A DNA stretch of 64,000 nt from Candidatus Nomurabacteria bacterium (GCA_020631935.1 JACKGP010000003.1:1-64000), one strand, 5' to 3'. Shown: positions 31,853-40,007, counted from the stretch's first letter. Numbers and translations are program-made. The notes: generated from the letters alone by a model not told the origin.

Positions 31853-32101
31853 ATGGCCTGGTTGGATGGCAAGGAAGCCAAGGTGGAGCGCTCCGGCGGT
31901 ACCATCAACGTCTACTACGGAGGATCCTTCTACCCCGATGGCCACGGCCACGGGCACGTGAAGGCCACCGGCGGCCCGCTCGGCGAGAACATCGTCTACT
32001 GGCGCCTGCCGGCGAACGAGGGCGGCCAGGTGATCGTCGACAACTCGTGGAACACCAAGAACGGCAACGACCTCCGTGACCACATGACCGGCTTCTACTG
32101 A
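31853..32101 (+). CDS. GC-rich foreign small protein
   Basis: An 82-residue protein from ATG 31853 (MAWLDGKEAKVERSGG), with ACGAGGACAAA as ribosome binding site; an upstream start at 31808 adds 15 residues and is less likely. It is Gly/His-rich (YGGSFYPDGHGHGHVKATGG) and lacks hydrophobic segments. Counting 31861-32040 gives 120 G/C in 180 bases (67%), against 25 of 60 (42%) at the start of the next gene. Codons end in C or G nearly throughout. This is a recent arrival from a high-GC genome; for an actinobacterial epibiont the host is the obvious candidate source. The protein family was not recognised. Confidence 0.72.
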   Translation: MAWLDGKEAKVERSGGTINVYYGGSFYPDGHGHGHVKATGGPLGENIVYWRLPANEGGQVIVDNSWNTKNGNDLRDHMTGFY

Positions 32102-32160
32102 GCCACCCGACCTGGACATGTCTTGAAACTGTCCGCTTTTAATTTGGTAAAATAGTAACA

Positions 32161-32553
32161 ATGAACGAAATATCTAAAGCAGTATATGACGCATTCCCTC
32201 AGCTTGTCTGCGCTGAGTTTCTTCGAAGCATGTCGCCACTTGTACCCCTGAAGCCAGATACTGTATTCAATATCTTCCTTACTGAAGATCAACACTTTCT
32301 AACTCTCGTTGCAACGGATTATGCCGATCCTAAGGCTCAAAGCAGCGAGCTAAAGAGTATCTCGGGAGAATACGAATTTGAATTCACTAATCTTCTTTCA
32401 ACTAGCGGTAGCGACAAAACAATCGAGATTCTTGATCACGATGATATGAATGGTGACTTTTATATAAGTATGCCGTACAAAAACCACCGACTGTATTACT
32501 ATGTCGCGAACACGAGCTCCGCTTTTGGTAAGATGCCAAAAGCGTCTGTGTAG
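32161..32553 (+). CDS. hypothetical protein
   Basis: A 130-residue soluble acidic protein, not recognised. The extended -10 TGGTAAAAT ends 7 nt before ATG 32161, so it should be leaderless, and its codon use matches the genome, unlike the GC-rich gene just upstream. Predicted mixed alpha/beta: LPLKPDTVF-like strands, TLVATDYADPKA, EYEFEFTNLLS and a Tyr-rich strand HRLYYYVANTSS. Convergent with the HAD-like pseudogene. Confidence 0.65.
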   Translation: MNEISKAVYDAFPQLVCAEFLRSMSPLVPLKPDTVFNIFLTEDQHFLTLVATDYADPKAQSSELKSISGEYEFEFTNLLSTSGSDKTIEILDHDDMNGDFYISMPYKNHRLYYYVANTSSAFGKMPKASV

Positions 32554-32569
32554 CTTGTAGTCTTCGTTA

Positions 32570-32986
32570 TTAAAGCCGATCGATAACATCGAGTAACTGA
32601 TCGGGGTCTTTGGTGAGATCGATCATAAAGAAATTATCTTGAGCTTCGTGCTTTTCAAGTTCGTCTAATTCCTCCGGCCACAAATCATCATCTACCCACA
32701 TGAATGGTTGCGAGAAGTCGATACCCTCTGTCTTGAGATCTTTCCAAACAGTCGGTTTTACTTTATCTAGTAGTGCAACTGTTTCGGGTTTGAGATGTGG
32801 CGCGAGTACCTCTTTGGCACGATTCTCCTCGTTCCAGTTATGGGTTGTTAGCCAATAGGTTGATTCAGGATACTTCTCTTTAATTACCTCAAGAGTCTTT
32901 GTGATGATGATATCCTAGAACCGATGGAGGTAAGCAAGGACGATACTACACTTAACGGTTTCGATATTAGCAACAAAGTCTATCGT
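32570..32986 (-). pseudogene. HAD-like hydrolase family remnant
   Basis: The minus-strand frame reads IDFVANIETVKCSIVLAYLH, RF, stop (TAG at 32915-32917), DIIITKTLEVIKEKYPESTY, WLTTHNWNEENRAKEVLAPH, LKPETVALLDKVKPTVWKDL and QPFMWVDDDLWPEELDELEK before TAA at 32570. The WLTTH strand and VDDD strand fit motifs II and IV of the haloacid dehalogenase fold. The natural start appears lost: an ACG stands where ATG is expected (32984-32986), 11 nt after AGGA. Thus one start-codon and one nonsense change. It follows the LD-carboxypeptidase gene closely, so the two formed an operon. Confidence 0.6.
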
Positions 32987-32998
32987 GTTTAAATGTTC

Positions 32999-34090
32999 CT
33001 AATTAGAAAATAATGGTGAGGTAATAAAAAGCTTTTTCTTTGCGAGGTCTATTTCAGTTTCTGCATCATACGGCAGTATACAGTGTGGGTACGAGTGTCC
33101 ATAGTTTACGTTGTAGAGTACAGGTAGATCGTGGCGATTGGCAACCTCCTGCCAAATATCTTTGTACTCTTCGTAGTAGACGTTGTCTTGGGGCTTACCA
33201 ATAATAATACTTCTTAGACTGCCGAAGCTAATGTATTTACCTAGATAATCAATCATGTACTGCATCCTGTCTGGAGCCGACAGGGCCTCGCTAGATTCTA
33301 AGAATAGTATCTTGTCGTTCCAGTCACGCCATTCAGGAAATATACCGTACTTATTTATAATACTCGGCTGCTGCTTGTATCTTTCACCGGCCATCATCTC
33401 ATACAAGCTTTCGATACAGCCTCCAAGCAACTTACCCTGTACCGACTGTCTGGCTGTTTGTCCTTGCAGTGTTTCGAAGCCAGTAGCTTCGTTAACCTTA
33501 TCTCTGCTCGTACCTATCTGATCTTCCGAGTATTTGGTTCTCTTTTTATACCAAGTAGGGCTAGACTCTATCTCTAGTCCGCTCTTGTCATTAAAGAACA
33601 TATCTTGAAAGCAAGCTTTTGTATGAGACAGCATATTATTATCAAGCTCGCCGAAATCTGATAAGAAATCTACACCATAGAATGTCGGCATACCTATTTT
33701 GTAAAACATTAAGTGGTTATTGGTAGTATCAGAAAAACCAAGAAAAATCTTCGGTCTTGTTTTGACAGCGTGAATAAACTCCTCGTCTTCCATCAGATAA
33801 GGAATTGTCTTGAAGGTGTCGTCACCTCCAGTAGCTACAATGATAGCTTTAATACTATCATCAAGCATTGCTTGCTTGAGATCGTCTGCTCGAGCTTCTG
33901 GGTGAGCGGACAAGTATTTCATACCCCGGAGAGAATTATCCATGTATTGCACATTCAATCCGAAGACGTCTAGTAGCCTTTTCTCGGCTATTTCTAACTG
34001 ATGCTTAGCAAACTCTTCACCCAAGACACCAGAAGAAAGGCTAACGACGGCAACGGTGTCACCACGAAGAAGTTTGACTGGTTTATTCAT
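32999..34090 (-). CDS. LD-carboxypeptidase / MccF-like peptidase (S66 family)
   Basis: Serine peptidase of family S66, 363 residues. The nucleophile lies in FLGFSDTTNNHLMFY, preceded by IIVATGGDDTFKTIPYL; the downstream Glu and His are in ILFLESSEA and VNYGHSYPHCILPYD. S66 enzymes either trim the tetrapeptide of murein during recycling (LdcA) or cleave microcin C-type adenylates (MccF). The long insertion and SEALSAPDR fit the MccF-like branch, giving a possible immunity role. ATG 34090 is chosen because its promoter ends 7 nt upstream; a start at 34126 would lie inside the promoter. Confidence 0.9.
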   Translation of the reverse strand: MNKPVKLLRGDTVAVVSLSSGVLGEEFAKHQLEIAEKRLLDVFGLNVQYMDNSLRGMKYLSAHPEARADDLKQAMLDDSIKAIIVATGGDDTFKTIPYLMEDEEFIHAVKTRPKIFLGFSDTTNNHLMFYKIGMPTFYGVDFLSDFGELDNNMLSHTKACFQDMFFNDKSGLEIESSPTWYKKRTKYSEDQIGTSRDKVNEATGFETLQGQTARQSVQGKLLGGCIESLYEMMAGERYKQQPSIINKYGIFPEWRDWNDKILFLESSEALSAPDRMQYMIDYLGKYISFGSLRSIIIGKPQDNVYYEEYKDIWQEVANRHDLPVLYNVNYGHSYPHCILPYDAETEIDLAKKKLFITSPLFSN

Positions 34091-34097
34091 AGCATCT

Positions 34098-34126
34098 ATT
34101 GTAAGCAAGTAATTGCTTAGCTGCAA
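34098..34126 (-). promoter_or_regulatory. leaderless promoter of the S66 peptidase gene
   Basis: TTGCAG (34121-34126), 17-nt spacer, TACAAT (34098-34103), then 7 nt to the ATG at 34090. Confidence 0.8.
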
Positions 34127-34231
34127 CTGCAGTTACTAGAATCGGCACCCTCCAACTGCCTGCCGTACTGTGCGGTGCGGCATGTATATTTCGTCTGAAA
34201 TGGGTTCGAATGTAGCAGCATAGCTTCTTTT

Positions 34232-34271
34232 AACATAAATGATACACCTTTGACGGTGTATCATTTATGTT
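34232..34271. terminator. hairpin terminator ending in a tRNA-like CCA
   Basis: AACATAAATGATACACC and GGTGTATCATTTATGTT make a perfect 17-bp stem. As at tRNA-Trp and tRNA-Tyr, the hairpin runs straight into TGG (antisense CCA), but only a short piece of tRNA follows. Confidence 0.7.
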
Positions 34272-34287
34272 GGTCGGGGTACTAGGA
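34271..34287 (-). other. tRNA 3-prime-end-like remnant
   Basis: Read on the minus strand, TCCTAGTACCCCGACCA looks like part of a T-arm 3-prime strand, acceptor strand and CCA of a tRNA (compare TCCTGCTACCCCTGCCA of tRNA-Trp). The rest of a cloverleaf does not follow. It may be an attachment-site duplicate or a deletion scar. Confidence 0.45.
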
Positions 34288-34413
34288 AATCGGCAGCAAG
34301 CTGTCTCCTCCGCTCACTCGCAAAAGAAAATACCTGATCAGGGGCATTAGGAGTACTAAGGTATGTCTGCGTCGCGCTCAGAAAAGTAAACTTTTCTGCC
34401 CTGCTCCTTGCTA

Positions 34414-34459
34414 TCGAACCTAGATCTTGCGCCAGCAAGCTGTCGCGATCTAGGTTCGA
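34414..34459. repeat. 13-bp inverted repeat with internal hairpin
   Basis: TCGAACCTAGATC and GATCTAGGTTCGA pair perfectly; inside, CTTGC/GCAAG form a second small stem. GGTTCGA is also the T-loop core, so tRNA ancestry is possible. Confidence 0.55.
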
Positions 34460-34481
34460 CTCCGAGCAACTCCGAAGATAT

Positions 34482-34515
34482 AGAAAAACGGTAACCAGAT
34501 GGTTACCGTTTTTCT
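34482..34515 (-). terminator. terminator of tRNA-Trp
   Basis: AGAAAAACGGTAACC and GGTTACCGTTTTTCT form a 15-bp stem directly after the CCA end, T-rich on the minus strand. Confidence 0.88.
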
Positions 34516-34516
34516 A

Positions 34517-34592
34517 TGGCAGGGGTAGCAGGACTCGAACCTACGACACCTGGTTTTGGAGACCAGTGCTCTACCAACTGAGCTATACCCCT
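34517..34592 (-). tRNA. tRNA-Trp (anticodon CCA)
   Basis: The minus strand gives AGGGGTA/TACCCCT acceptor pairing, D-arm AGCTCAGTTGGTAGAGC, anticodon loop CTCCAAA (anticodon CCA) closed by CTGGT/ACCAG, T-arm GTAGGTTCGAGTCCTGC and encoded CCA. Confidence 0.96.
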
Positions 34593-34724
34593 ATAAATGC
34601 CTTAAGTTATTGTAGCATATTCTGCTTAAAAAGCGACATTGGGCTTAAAGCTTGTAAAACATGAGCGTAATTGATTATAATTACAGCAGAATAAACGTCA
34701 ACGATAGAAAACACAAGGGGTGGA
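34593..34724. promoter_or_regulatory. promoter region of the glucan operon
   Basis: Between tRNA-Trp and the GT4 gene: TTGTAA (about 34650), 18-nt spacer and TATAAT (about 34674), followed by a leader of about 45 nt ending in AAGGGGTGGA before the ATG. Unlike most isolated genes here, this operon has a leader with a Shine-Dalgarno. Confidence 0.55.
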
Positions 34725-35912
34725 ATGAAACTATTGATGCTCGGCTGGGAATTGCCTCCACATAATAGTGGCGGCCTTGGTGTTGCGTGCTATCACATGG
34801 CAAAAGCGCTGGCAGCAAAAGGTACTGATATTGATTTCGTAGTTCCCTATAGTGCTGGGCATAAAGAAATTGATTTCATGACAATTCATTCAACGTCTAG
34901 GCGGATTCCTGGCGGCAAGTACAGCCTTGGTGCATATGATCATATGTCTATCGATGGAATGCGCAAAGCTCAAAAGCAGTATGTTCGACATGTAGAAAAG
35001 ATAATACAGGCTAATCCTAAAAAACATGAAGTTATTCACGCACACGACTGGCTGACTGTTGAGGCTGGTATACGCGCCAAGGAATTGACAGGCGCTCCTC
35101 TGATCGTTCATATTCATGCTACCGAATTTGACAGAGCTGGTGGCACGCGCGGCAATCCGCTCGTACACGAGATTGAGGAACAGGGGCTATTGATGGCTGA
35201 CAAGATTATTGCGGTAAGTAACATTACTAAGTGGATGATTGTTAAGCGTTATCAGATTCCAGCAAACAAGATTGAGGTAGTTCACAATGCTATAGATGTA
35301 TCTTCCATGCCAGAGGTAAACCAGGATATTGAAACCTATCGCTATCTGAGATGGCTACAGGATGATGGCTACACTGTCGTCTCGGCGGTAACACGATTTA
35401 CTATCCAAAAGGGTCTATTGCAGCTACTGCGCGGATTCGCAAAAGCCACTACGCGCTACGACAAACTTGTCCTCTTATTGGTTGGCGACGGCGAACAGCG
35501 AGACGAGTTAATTAGAGCTAGTGCAGAGCTAGAGATTGCCGATAAAGTGTTCTTTACTGGCTTCGTTCGCGGCAGAAAATGGCGAGATGCCTACGGCTTG
35601 TCTGATGTATTCGTAATGAGCTCTATTTCTGAGCCGTTTGGACTAACGGCACTCGAGGCCGCCCACCACAGTAATGCCTTGATTATCTCAAAGCAGTCTG
35701 GCGTTGGTGAGGTTTTAGCAAATATATTACGATACGATTTTTGGGATGAGAGAAAGCTTGCCGATCAAATAGTCGCAGTTGCTTCATCGTCTGCCCTTAG
35801 AGACGAGCTGCGTAATAATATCGGCCGAGAGTATGCGCGCCTGAACTGGCGAGACGTAGCACAGAGCTGTATTCAGCTGTACGACGGGCTAAGAAGAGGG
35901 GTTGCAGCATAA
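34725..35912 (+). CDS. GT4-family glycosyltransferase (glycogen synthase-like)
   Basis: GT-B glycosyltransferase of 395 residues. The N-terminal Rossmann domain opens MLGWELPPHNSGGLGVACYH, the glycine loop typical of glycogen/starch synthases, with HAHDWLTVEAGIRA and PLIVHIHATEFDR. The C-terminal domain has VTRFTIQKGLLQLLRGFAKA, LVGDGEQRDEL and the nucleotide-sugar motif MSSISEPFGLTALEAAHH (E-x7-E). It is cytosolic. The operon partners (GH57, GH15) indicate that the acceptor is an alpha-glucan; the donor, ADP- or UDP-glucose, is not visible. Its stop overlaps the start of the GH57 gene. Confidence 0.92.
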   Translation: MKLLMLGWELPPHNSGGLGVACYHMAKALAAKGTDIDFVVPYSAGHKEIDFMTIHSTSRRIPGGKYSLGAYDHMSIDGMRKAQKQYVRHVEKIIQANPKKHEVIHAHDWLTVEAGIRAKELTGAPLIVHIHATEFDRAGGTRGNPLVHEIEEQGLLMADKIIAVSNITKWMIVKRYQIPANKIEVVHNAIDVSSMPEVNQDIETYRYLRWLQDDGYTVVSAVTRFTIQKGLLQLLRGFAKATTRYDKLVLLLVGDGEQRDELIRASAELEIADKVFFTGFVRGRKWRDAYGLSDVFVMSSISEPFGLTALEAAHHSNALIISKQSGVGEVLANILRYDFWDERKLADQIVAVASSSALRDELRNNIGREYARLNWRDVAQSCIQLYDGLRRGVAA

Positions 35913-37126
35913 TGAGCCAGCGTGGCATCGTATTTTACTTACACGTTCATCAGCCATGGAGACTTCGAGATTATTCGGTTTTTGACATTGCTAGCGACCA
36001 TCACTATTTTGCCAATGACCATTTAGATGGCAGCAATGAGGCAGTTATGCAAAAGGTAGCTCAAAAATCCTACCGTCCGATGAACGCACTGCTAAAGAAG
36101 TTACTTGATAAACATCCTGATTTTAAAGTGTCGTTATCGATAACCGGTACGTTTATAGAGCAGGCACAGCAATGGGCGCCAGACGTGATCGAGTCCTTCA
36201 AAGAGCTGGTAGATACTGGTCGTGTTGAAATTGTCGGCGAGACATACTATCACTCACTGGCATTTTTCTACAGTCGAGATGAGTTTGAGCACCAAGTAGA
36301 AAAACACGCTAAGTTAATTCACGACGTTTTTGGCGTGACTCCGACTTCTTTTAGAAATACCGAGCTAGCATATAACGACGAGCTGGGTAAATGGGCTGAG
36401 TCAGCTGGCTACAAAGCAGTTCTTGCTGAAGGGTGGGATTCTGTATTGGGATGGCGCAGCCCTAACTATCCGTATAGGCCAGCTGGAACTAAAGCTACCT
36501 CCCTGCTACTAAAAAACTACAGATTAAGTGATGATATAGCCTTTCGTTTCTCAAATAAAGGCTGGAGCGAGTGGCCGCTAAAGTCTGAAACTTACGACGC
36601 TTGGGCAAACGAGGCCACTAGTGACGCGCCACTTCTAAATCTATTTATGGATTATGAGACGTTTGGTGAACACCAATGGAGCGACACAGGAGTATTTGAG
36701 TTCTTCGAGGAGTTTATTGGCCGCTGGCATGAGCGCGAAGGCAATACATTCTATACAGTTACAGAGGCTGCGGCAGCACTAGAGCCTGTAGACGAGGTCA
36801 GTATGCCTGAAACTGTTACTTGGGCTGATAGTGAACGTGATTTGACTGCCTGGCTTGGAAATTCTATGCAGCGTGAAGCTATGTCATATTTGTATGCATT
36901 GGAATCCAGAGTTATGCATTCTGGCGACGAGCAGTTGATTTATGACTGGAGAAGATTAACCACTTCTGATCACGCATACTATATGTGTACAAAATGGTTT
37001 AATGACGGCGACGTACATGCTTACTTTAGCCCATACGATTCACCGTACGATGCGTTTATATATTTCCTAAATGCGATTCGTGATCTGCGCTATCGCACTA
37101 TGATTCACGGGGTATTTGATGGCTAG
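35912..37126 (+). CDS. glycoside hydrolase family 57 (alpha-amylase/glucanotransferase type)
   Basis: A 404-residue GH57 enzyme of (beta/alpha)7-barrel type. Motif 1 is FYLHVHQPWRLRDY; motif 2 VEIVGETYYHSLAF; motif 3 FRNTELAYNDELGKW with the catalytic Glu; motif 4 LFMDYETFGEHQW with the acid/base Asp. There is no signal peptide, so it works inside the cell on storage glucan. It overlaps the GT4 gene by one base and the GH15 gene by 11 bp, a tight operon. GH57 members include alpha-amylases, 4-alpha-glucanotransferases and branching enzymes; the motif set fits amylase best. Confidence 0.93.
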   Translation: MSQRGIVFYLHVHQPWRLRDYSVFDIASDHHYFANDHLDGSNEAVMQKVAQKSYRPMNALLKKLLDKHPDFKVSLSITGTFIEQAQQWAPDVIESFKELVDTGRVEIVGETYYHSLAFFYSRDEFEHQVEKHAKLIHDVFGVTPTSFRNTELAYNDELGKWAESAGYKAVLAEGWDSVLGWRSPNYPYRPAGTKATSLLLKNYRLSDDIAFRFSNKGWSEWPLKSETYDAWANEATSDAPLLNLFMDYETFGEHQWSDTGVFEFFEEFIGRWHEREGNTFYTVTEAAAALEPVDEVSMPETVTWADSERDLTAWLGNSMQREAMSYLYALESRVMHSGDEQLIYDWRRLTTSDHAYYMCTKWFNDGDVHAYFSPYDSPYDAFIYFLNAIRDLRYRTMIHGVFDG

Positions 37127-39068
37127 ACCGCACATACTGGCAAATGGCCGCATGCTAATCGGTATAAACCGTAACGGCCAGGTGCATGACGTCTATTATC
37201 CGTATATTGGTCTAGAAAATCATTCGCTTGGCAAAGGCCTGCGGCATATGGTTGGCGTATGGGTCGATGGTCGAATATCTTGGCTGCGCAATGGCGGCGA
37301 GTGGCATATAGAATTTATGACAAGTGAGCATAGTCTACACGGTTATACGCGCGCAGAAAATTCAGGCCTGGGGATAGTCCTAACTTTTGATGACGCAGTA
37401 GATTCAGACATAGACGTATTCTATCGCAGTATAACCATAGCGAATACGCGCGATGATGTTCGGGATGTTCATTTATTTATGCATCAGGCATTCAAAATTG
37501 GCGATGGACGCAGCAACACCGACACTGTTCAGTACCTACCAGATAACGATGCAATTTTACACTATCGAGGGCCTAGGGCGTTTGTTATAGGTGGCGAAAC
37601 TGATAACGGTACGCCATTTGACCAGCATTCTGTCGGACTATTTGGCATAGAGGGTCGTGAAGGAACTTGGCGTGATGCCGATGATGGTAATCTGGAAAAT
37701 GGCTCCGTGGAGCATGGTATGGTTGATTCTACTATACGGTTCCGGGTGGAGATGGACGGTCGAAGCGCTCAACATGTTTATTACTGGATGGCGGCAGGGA
37801 CGACACTTCGAGAAGCCTTGACGGCTCATAAGACAGTCAAAGAGCAAGGCGTTCCTTCTAGGATGCGCTCAACGGCACAGTGGTGGAGAAAGTGGCTGGA
37901 GCCAGCTAGTCAGCAGCTCGAAAATATACCAAAAGCCTATCGTCCGCTATATATGCGCAGCCTGATGATCATAAAAGCTCACACAGATCGCGAAGGTGCT
38001 ATTATTGCTAGCTCGGACAGCGCGATGCTTAATTATTCTCGAGATGCCTACGCCTACTGTTGGCCACGGGATGCGGCACACGTTTTGTGGCCGCTAATGC
38101 GACTTGGTTATCGTGAAGAAATAGAAAACTTCCTAGCATTTGCTAAGAAATCAATTCATCCAAATGGCTACTTGATGCATAAGTACCGCGCTGACGGCGC
38201 ACTTGGAAGTAGCTGGCATCCATATGAACACGGAGACCGAACTGCCCCGCCGATTCAAGAAGACGAAACTGCACTGACTTTATTCCTGTTTTGCGAGTAC
38301 TATCACATAAATCCTTCACAAGATTTACTGGATAAATACTATAGTTCATTTGCACGTCCAATGGCTAATTTCTTAGCTCGTTACGTAGATCCAACCACTG
38401 GTCTGCCTAAGCCAACCTACGATCTATGGGAGGAGCGATTTATGGTGTCTACGTACACCACCGCCCTAGTGATAGCCGCACTTTATTCCGCTGCTGAATT
38501 GGCCGACAGTACGGGACATGTAGATGATGCCGTGAAATGGCGATCTGTGGCTAGCGATATGCACATTAAGGCGCAGCAGAAGCTGTACAATGAAGAAAAA
38601 GGCTACATAATAAATGGGCTAACTCCTCACGATGGTGACAAATACACAGAGGACACGACTCTAAATATGGCATCAATTTACGGTTCCTTTATGTTCGGCC
38701 TCTTTAATGCTTCTGGAAAAGAGATAACCAATAGCCTAAAAGAAGCAAATAAGCGTTTCATGGCATCACGCGATCGACCTGGTGTGCCGCGCTATGAAAA
38801 CGACAACTATCACCGCATAGGTATTCAGCCGCCTAACTGGTGGTTTGTAACTACGCTATGGACGGCTCAGCATTCTCTAGAAATCGGAGACCAAGAAAAG
38901 GCGGAGGAGGTTATGAATTGGGTTACTCGACATGCTAGTGAAAGCCTAACACTCTCTGAGCAAATTTCACCTAGCGACGGCAGCCATCTTTCTGTAGATC
39001 CGCTAGTTTGGAGCCACGCCGAATACGTCTCTACCCTGCTTGACCTAATTGGAAATAAAAAGAAATGA
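37116..39068 (+). CDS. glycoside hydrolase family 15 (glucoamylase/trehalase type)
   Basis: A 650-residue enzyme with the two-domain GH15 build: an N-terminal beta-sandwich (1-270, MLIGINRNGQVHDVYYPYIG) and an (alpha/alpha)6 barrel. The barrel includes YAYCWPRDAAHVLWPLMRLG (substrate-binding WPRD), IQEDETALTLFLFCEYY with the general acid region, and SEQISPSDGSHLSVDPLVWS with the catalytic base. It has no export signal. It should release glucose from alpha-glucan ends. It overlaps the flanking genes by 11 and 4 bp. Confidence 0.93.
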   Translation: MMARPHILANGRMLIGINRNGQVHDVYYPYIGLENHSLGKGLRHMVGVWVDGRISWLRNGGEWHIEFMTSEHSLHGYTRAENSGLGIVLTFDDAVDSDIDVFYRSITIANTRDDVRDVHLFMHQAFKIGDGRSNTDTVQYLPDNDAILHYRGPRAFVIGGETDNGTPFDQHSVGLFGIEGREGTWRDADDGNLENGSVEHGMVDSTIRFRVEMDGRSAQHVYYWMAAGTTLREALTAHKTVKEQGVPSRMRSTAQWWRKWLEPASQQLENIPKAYRPLYMRSLMIIKAHTDREGAIIASSDSAMLNYSRDAYAYCWPRDAAHVLWPLMRLGYREEIENFLAFAKKSIHPNGYLMHKYRADGALGSSWHPYEHGDRTAPPIQEDETALTLFLFCEYYHINPSQDLLDKYYSSFARPMANFLARYVDPTTGLPKPTYDLWEERFMVSTYTTALVIAALYSAAELADSTGHVDDAVKWRSVASDMHIKAQQKLYNEEKGYIINGLTPHDGDKYTEDTTLNMASIYGSFMFGLFNASGKEITNSLKEANKRFMASRDRPGVPRYENDNYHRIGIQPPNWWFVTTLWTAQHSLEIGDQEKAEEVMNWVTRHASESLTLSEQISPSDGSHLSVDPLVWSHAEYVSTLLDLIGNKKK

Positions 39069-39772
39069 AAAAGTCACTTTCGCGAGCATTTAGGACGATA
39101 GATCCCCGCAATATATCTAAAAAGTTGAATGACCGCTCTATCGTACAAAGCTTTGCCGACAACATGCGTTTAGTATTTTTTGGACATGTAGACCAGAATG
39201 ATGAAGACCAGAAGGTCGTCAAGGGTGTCACGGTGTCACGTAGTCACGCAGATCAGTATTATCTAATAGGAAATTACAAAGATTACGACGTGGTATTTGT
39301 TGAGCGCAAAGATTCCGTCCTAGAAGCTCATAGGCGCAGGGCAAGGCACACTAGTCACCGATGGCACATATTTCAGTTTGACCTAAAGACTCCGATTGAC
39401 CACCCCATGATTTTTATTTCGAATCGTCGCCATGAAGAATCGTACAGGGATTTATTGGCAACCAAGTTTACAAATATGAGGGCGCTGCCTGTTAGTAGCG
39501 CGGGTGGACACTCTGCCGAGTTTGCGCAAAATTATCATATACTCTCTGTTCCAACCTATTTCATATACACTGAACAGCTAATAACACCAGAAATTACCGA
39601 CACAATAGCCAAGCATTTCGGGCACTTCGCAATTGAGATTATGAGCAATCATTTAATTATTTATTCCGAGGGAGCGAAACTGTCATCTGGACTACTAAAG
39701 ACTATGCTCCAAAACGGAACTTGGCTTGCCGAAAAAATAGACGCCCGAAGTCATGAACTTCAGACGCTATAA
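39065..39772 (+). CDS. hypothetical protein of the glucan operon
   Basis: A 235-residue protein, not recognised. It overlaps the GH15 gene by 4 bp (ATGA), so it is the last member of the glucan operon. No transmembrane segment or signal peptide is present. It is rich in His/Arg in the middle (EAHRRRARHTSHRWHIFQFDL) and has beta-strand pairs such as DYDVVFVERKD, HPMIFISNRRHEESY and FAIEIMSNHLIIYSEGAKL. A regulator, scaffold or glucan-binding partner is possible, based only on position. Confidence 0.82.
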   Translation: MKKSLSRAFRTIDPRNISKKLNDRSIVQSFADNMRLVFFGHVDQNDEDQKVVKGVTVSRSHADQYYLIGNYKDYDVVFVERKDSVLEAHRRRARHTSHRWHIFQFDLKTPIDHPMIFISNRRHEESYRDLLATKFTNMRALPVSSAGGHSAEFAQNYHILSVPTYFIYTEQLITPEITDTIAKHFGHFAIEIMSNHLIIYSEGAKLSSGLLKTMLQNGTWLAEKIDARSHELQTL

Positions 39773-39791
39773 TTTGCAAAAAACTATCTGA

Positions 39792-40007
39792 CTATGATTT
39801 GCGAGCTTTTACTTCATTTCGACCAAGGTTTTTCTTGGTTTCTTCGTAGATTGCGTGCTTGCGTGCGATTGGGTCGTATTTCTTGATTGTAAGCTTGCCA
39901 AGGCCGTTGCGCTGTTGAGTATTTACAGTCGTATAGTAAGTACGGTGACCCGTCAGTTGACTCACCAAACCAATCAATTTACGCTTTGATTTTGAACTCT
40001 TTGCCAT
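39792..40007 (-). CDS. rpmG: 50S ribosomal protein L33 (bL33), cysteine-free
   Basis: Ribosomal protein of 71 residues. The core RTYYTTVNTQQRNGLGKLTIKKYDPIARKHAIY is the L33 signature in two overlapping parts; the paired CxxC zinc ligands of the C+ form are absent. N- and C-terminal extensions are longer than in the 50-residue common form. AGAGAGAGAT precedes the ATG. It ends 20 bp from the convergent glucan operon and lies downstream of tRNA-Thr. Confidence 0.93.
   Translation of the reverse strand: MAKSSKSKRKLIGLVSQLTGHRTYYTTVNTQQRNGLGKLTIKKYDPIARKHAIYEETKKNLGRNEVKARKS

Larger units (their letters stand above)
34127..34481. other. structured non-coding region
   Basis: A 355-bp stretch with no gene of plausible length. 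It contains several hairpins: a 17-bp stem at 34232-34271, a short AGAAAAGT/ACTTTTCT palindrome near 34380-34397, and a long inverted repeat at 34414-34459. CAGCAAGCTGTC occurs twice (34294 and 34433). No match to conserved parts of RNase P, tmRNA or SRP RNA was recognised. Confidence 0.5.

Noticed and set aside
31760..32161. Minus-strand ORF across the GC-rich insert
   Set aside because: High GC opens several frames; the plus frame has a ribosome binding site and a sensible start, while the minus frame is Val/Ala-rich and runs through both junctions.
34127..34481. RNase P RNA, tmRNA or SRP RNA
   Set aside because: None of the conserved core motifs of these RNAs was found on either strand.
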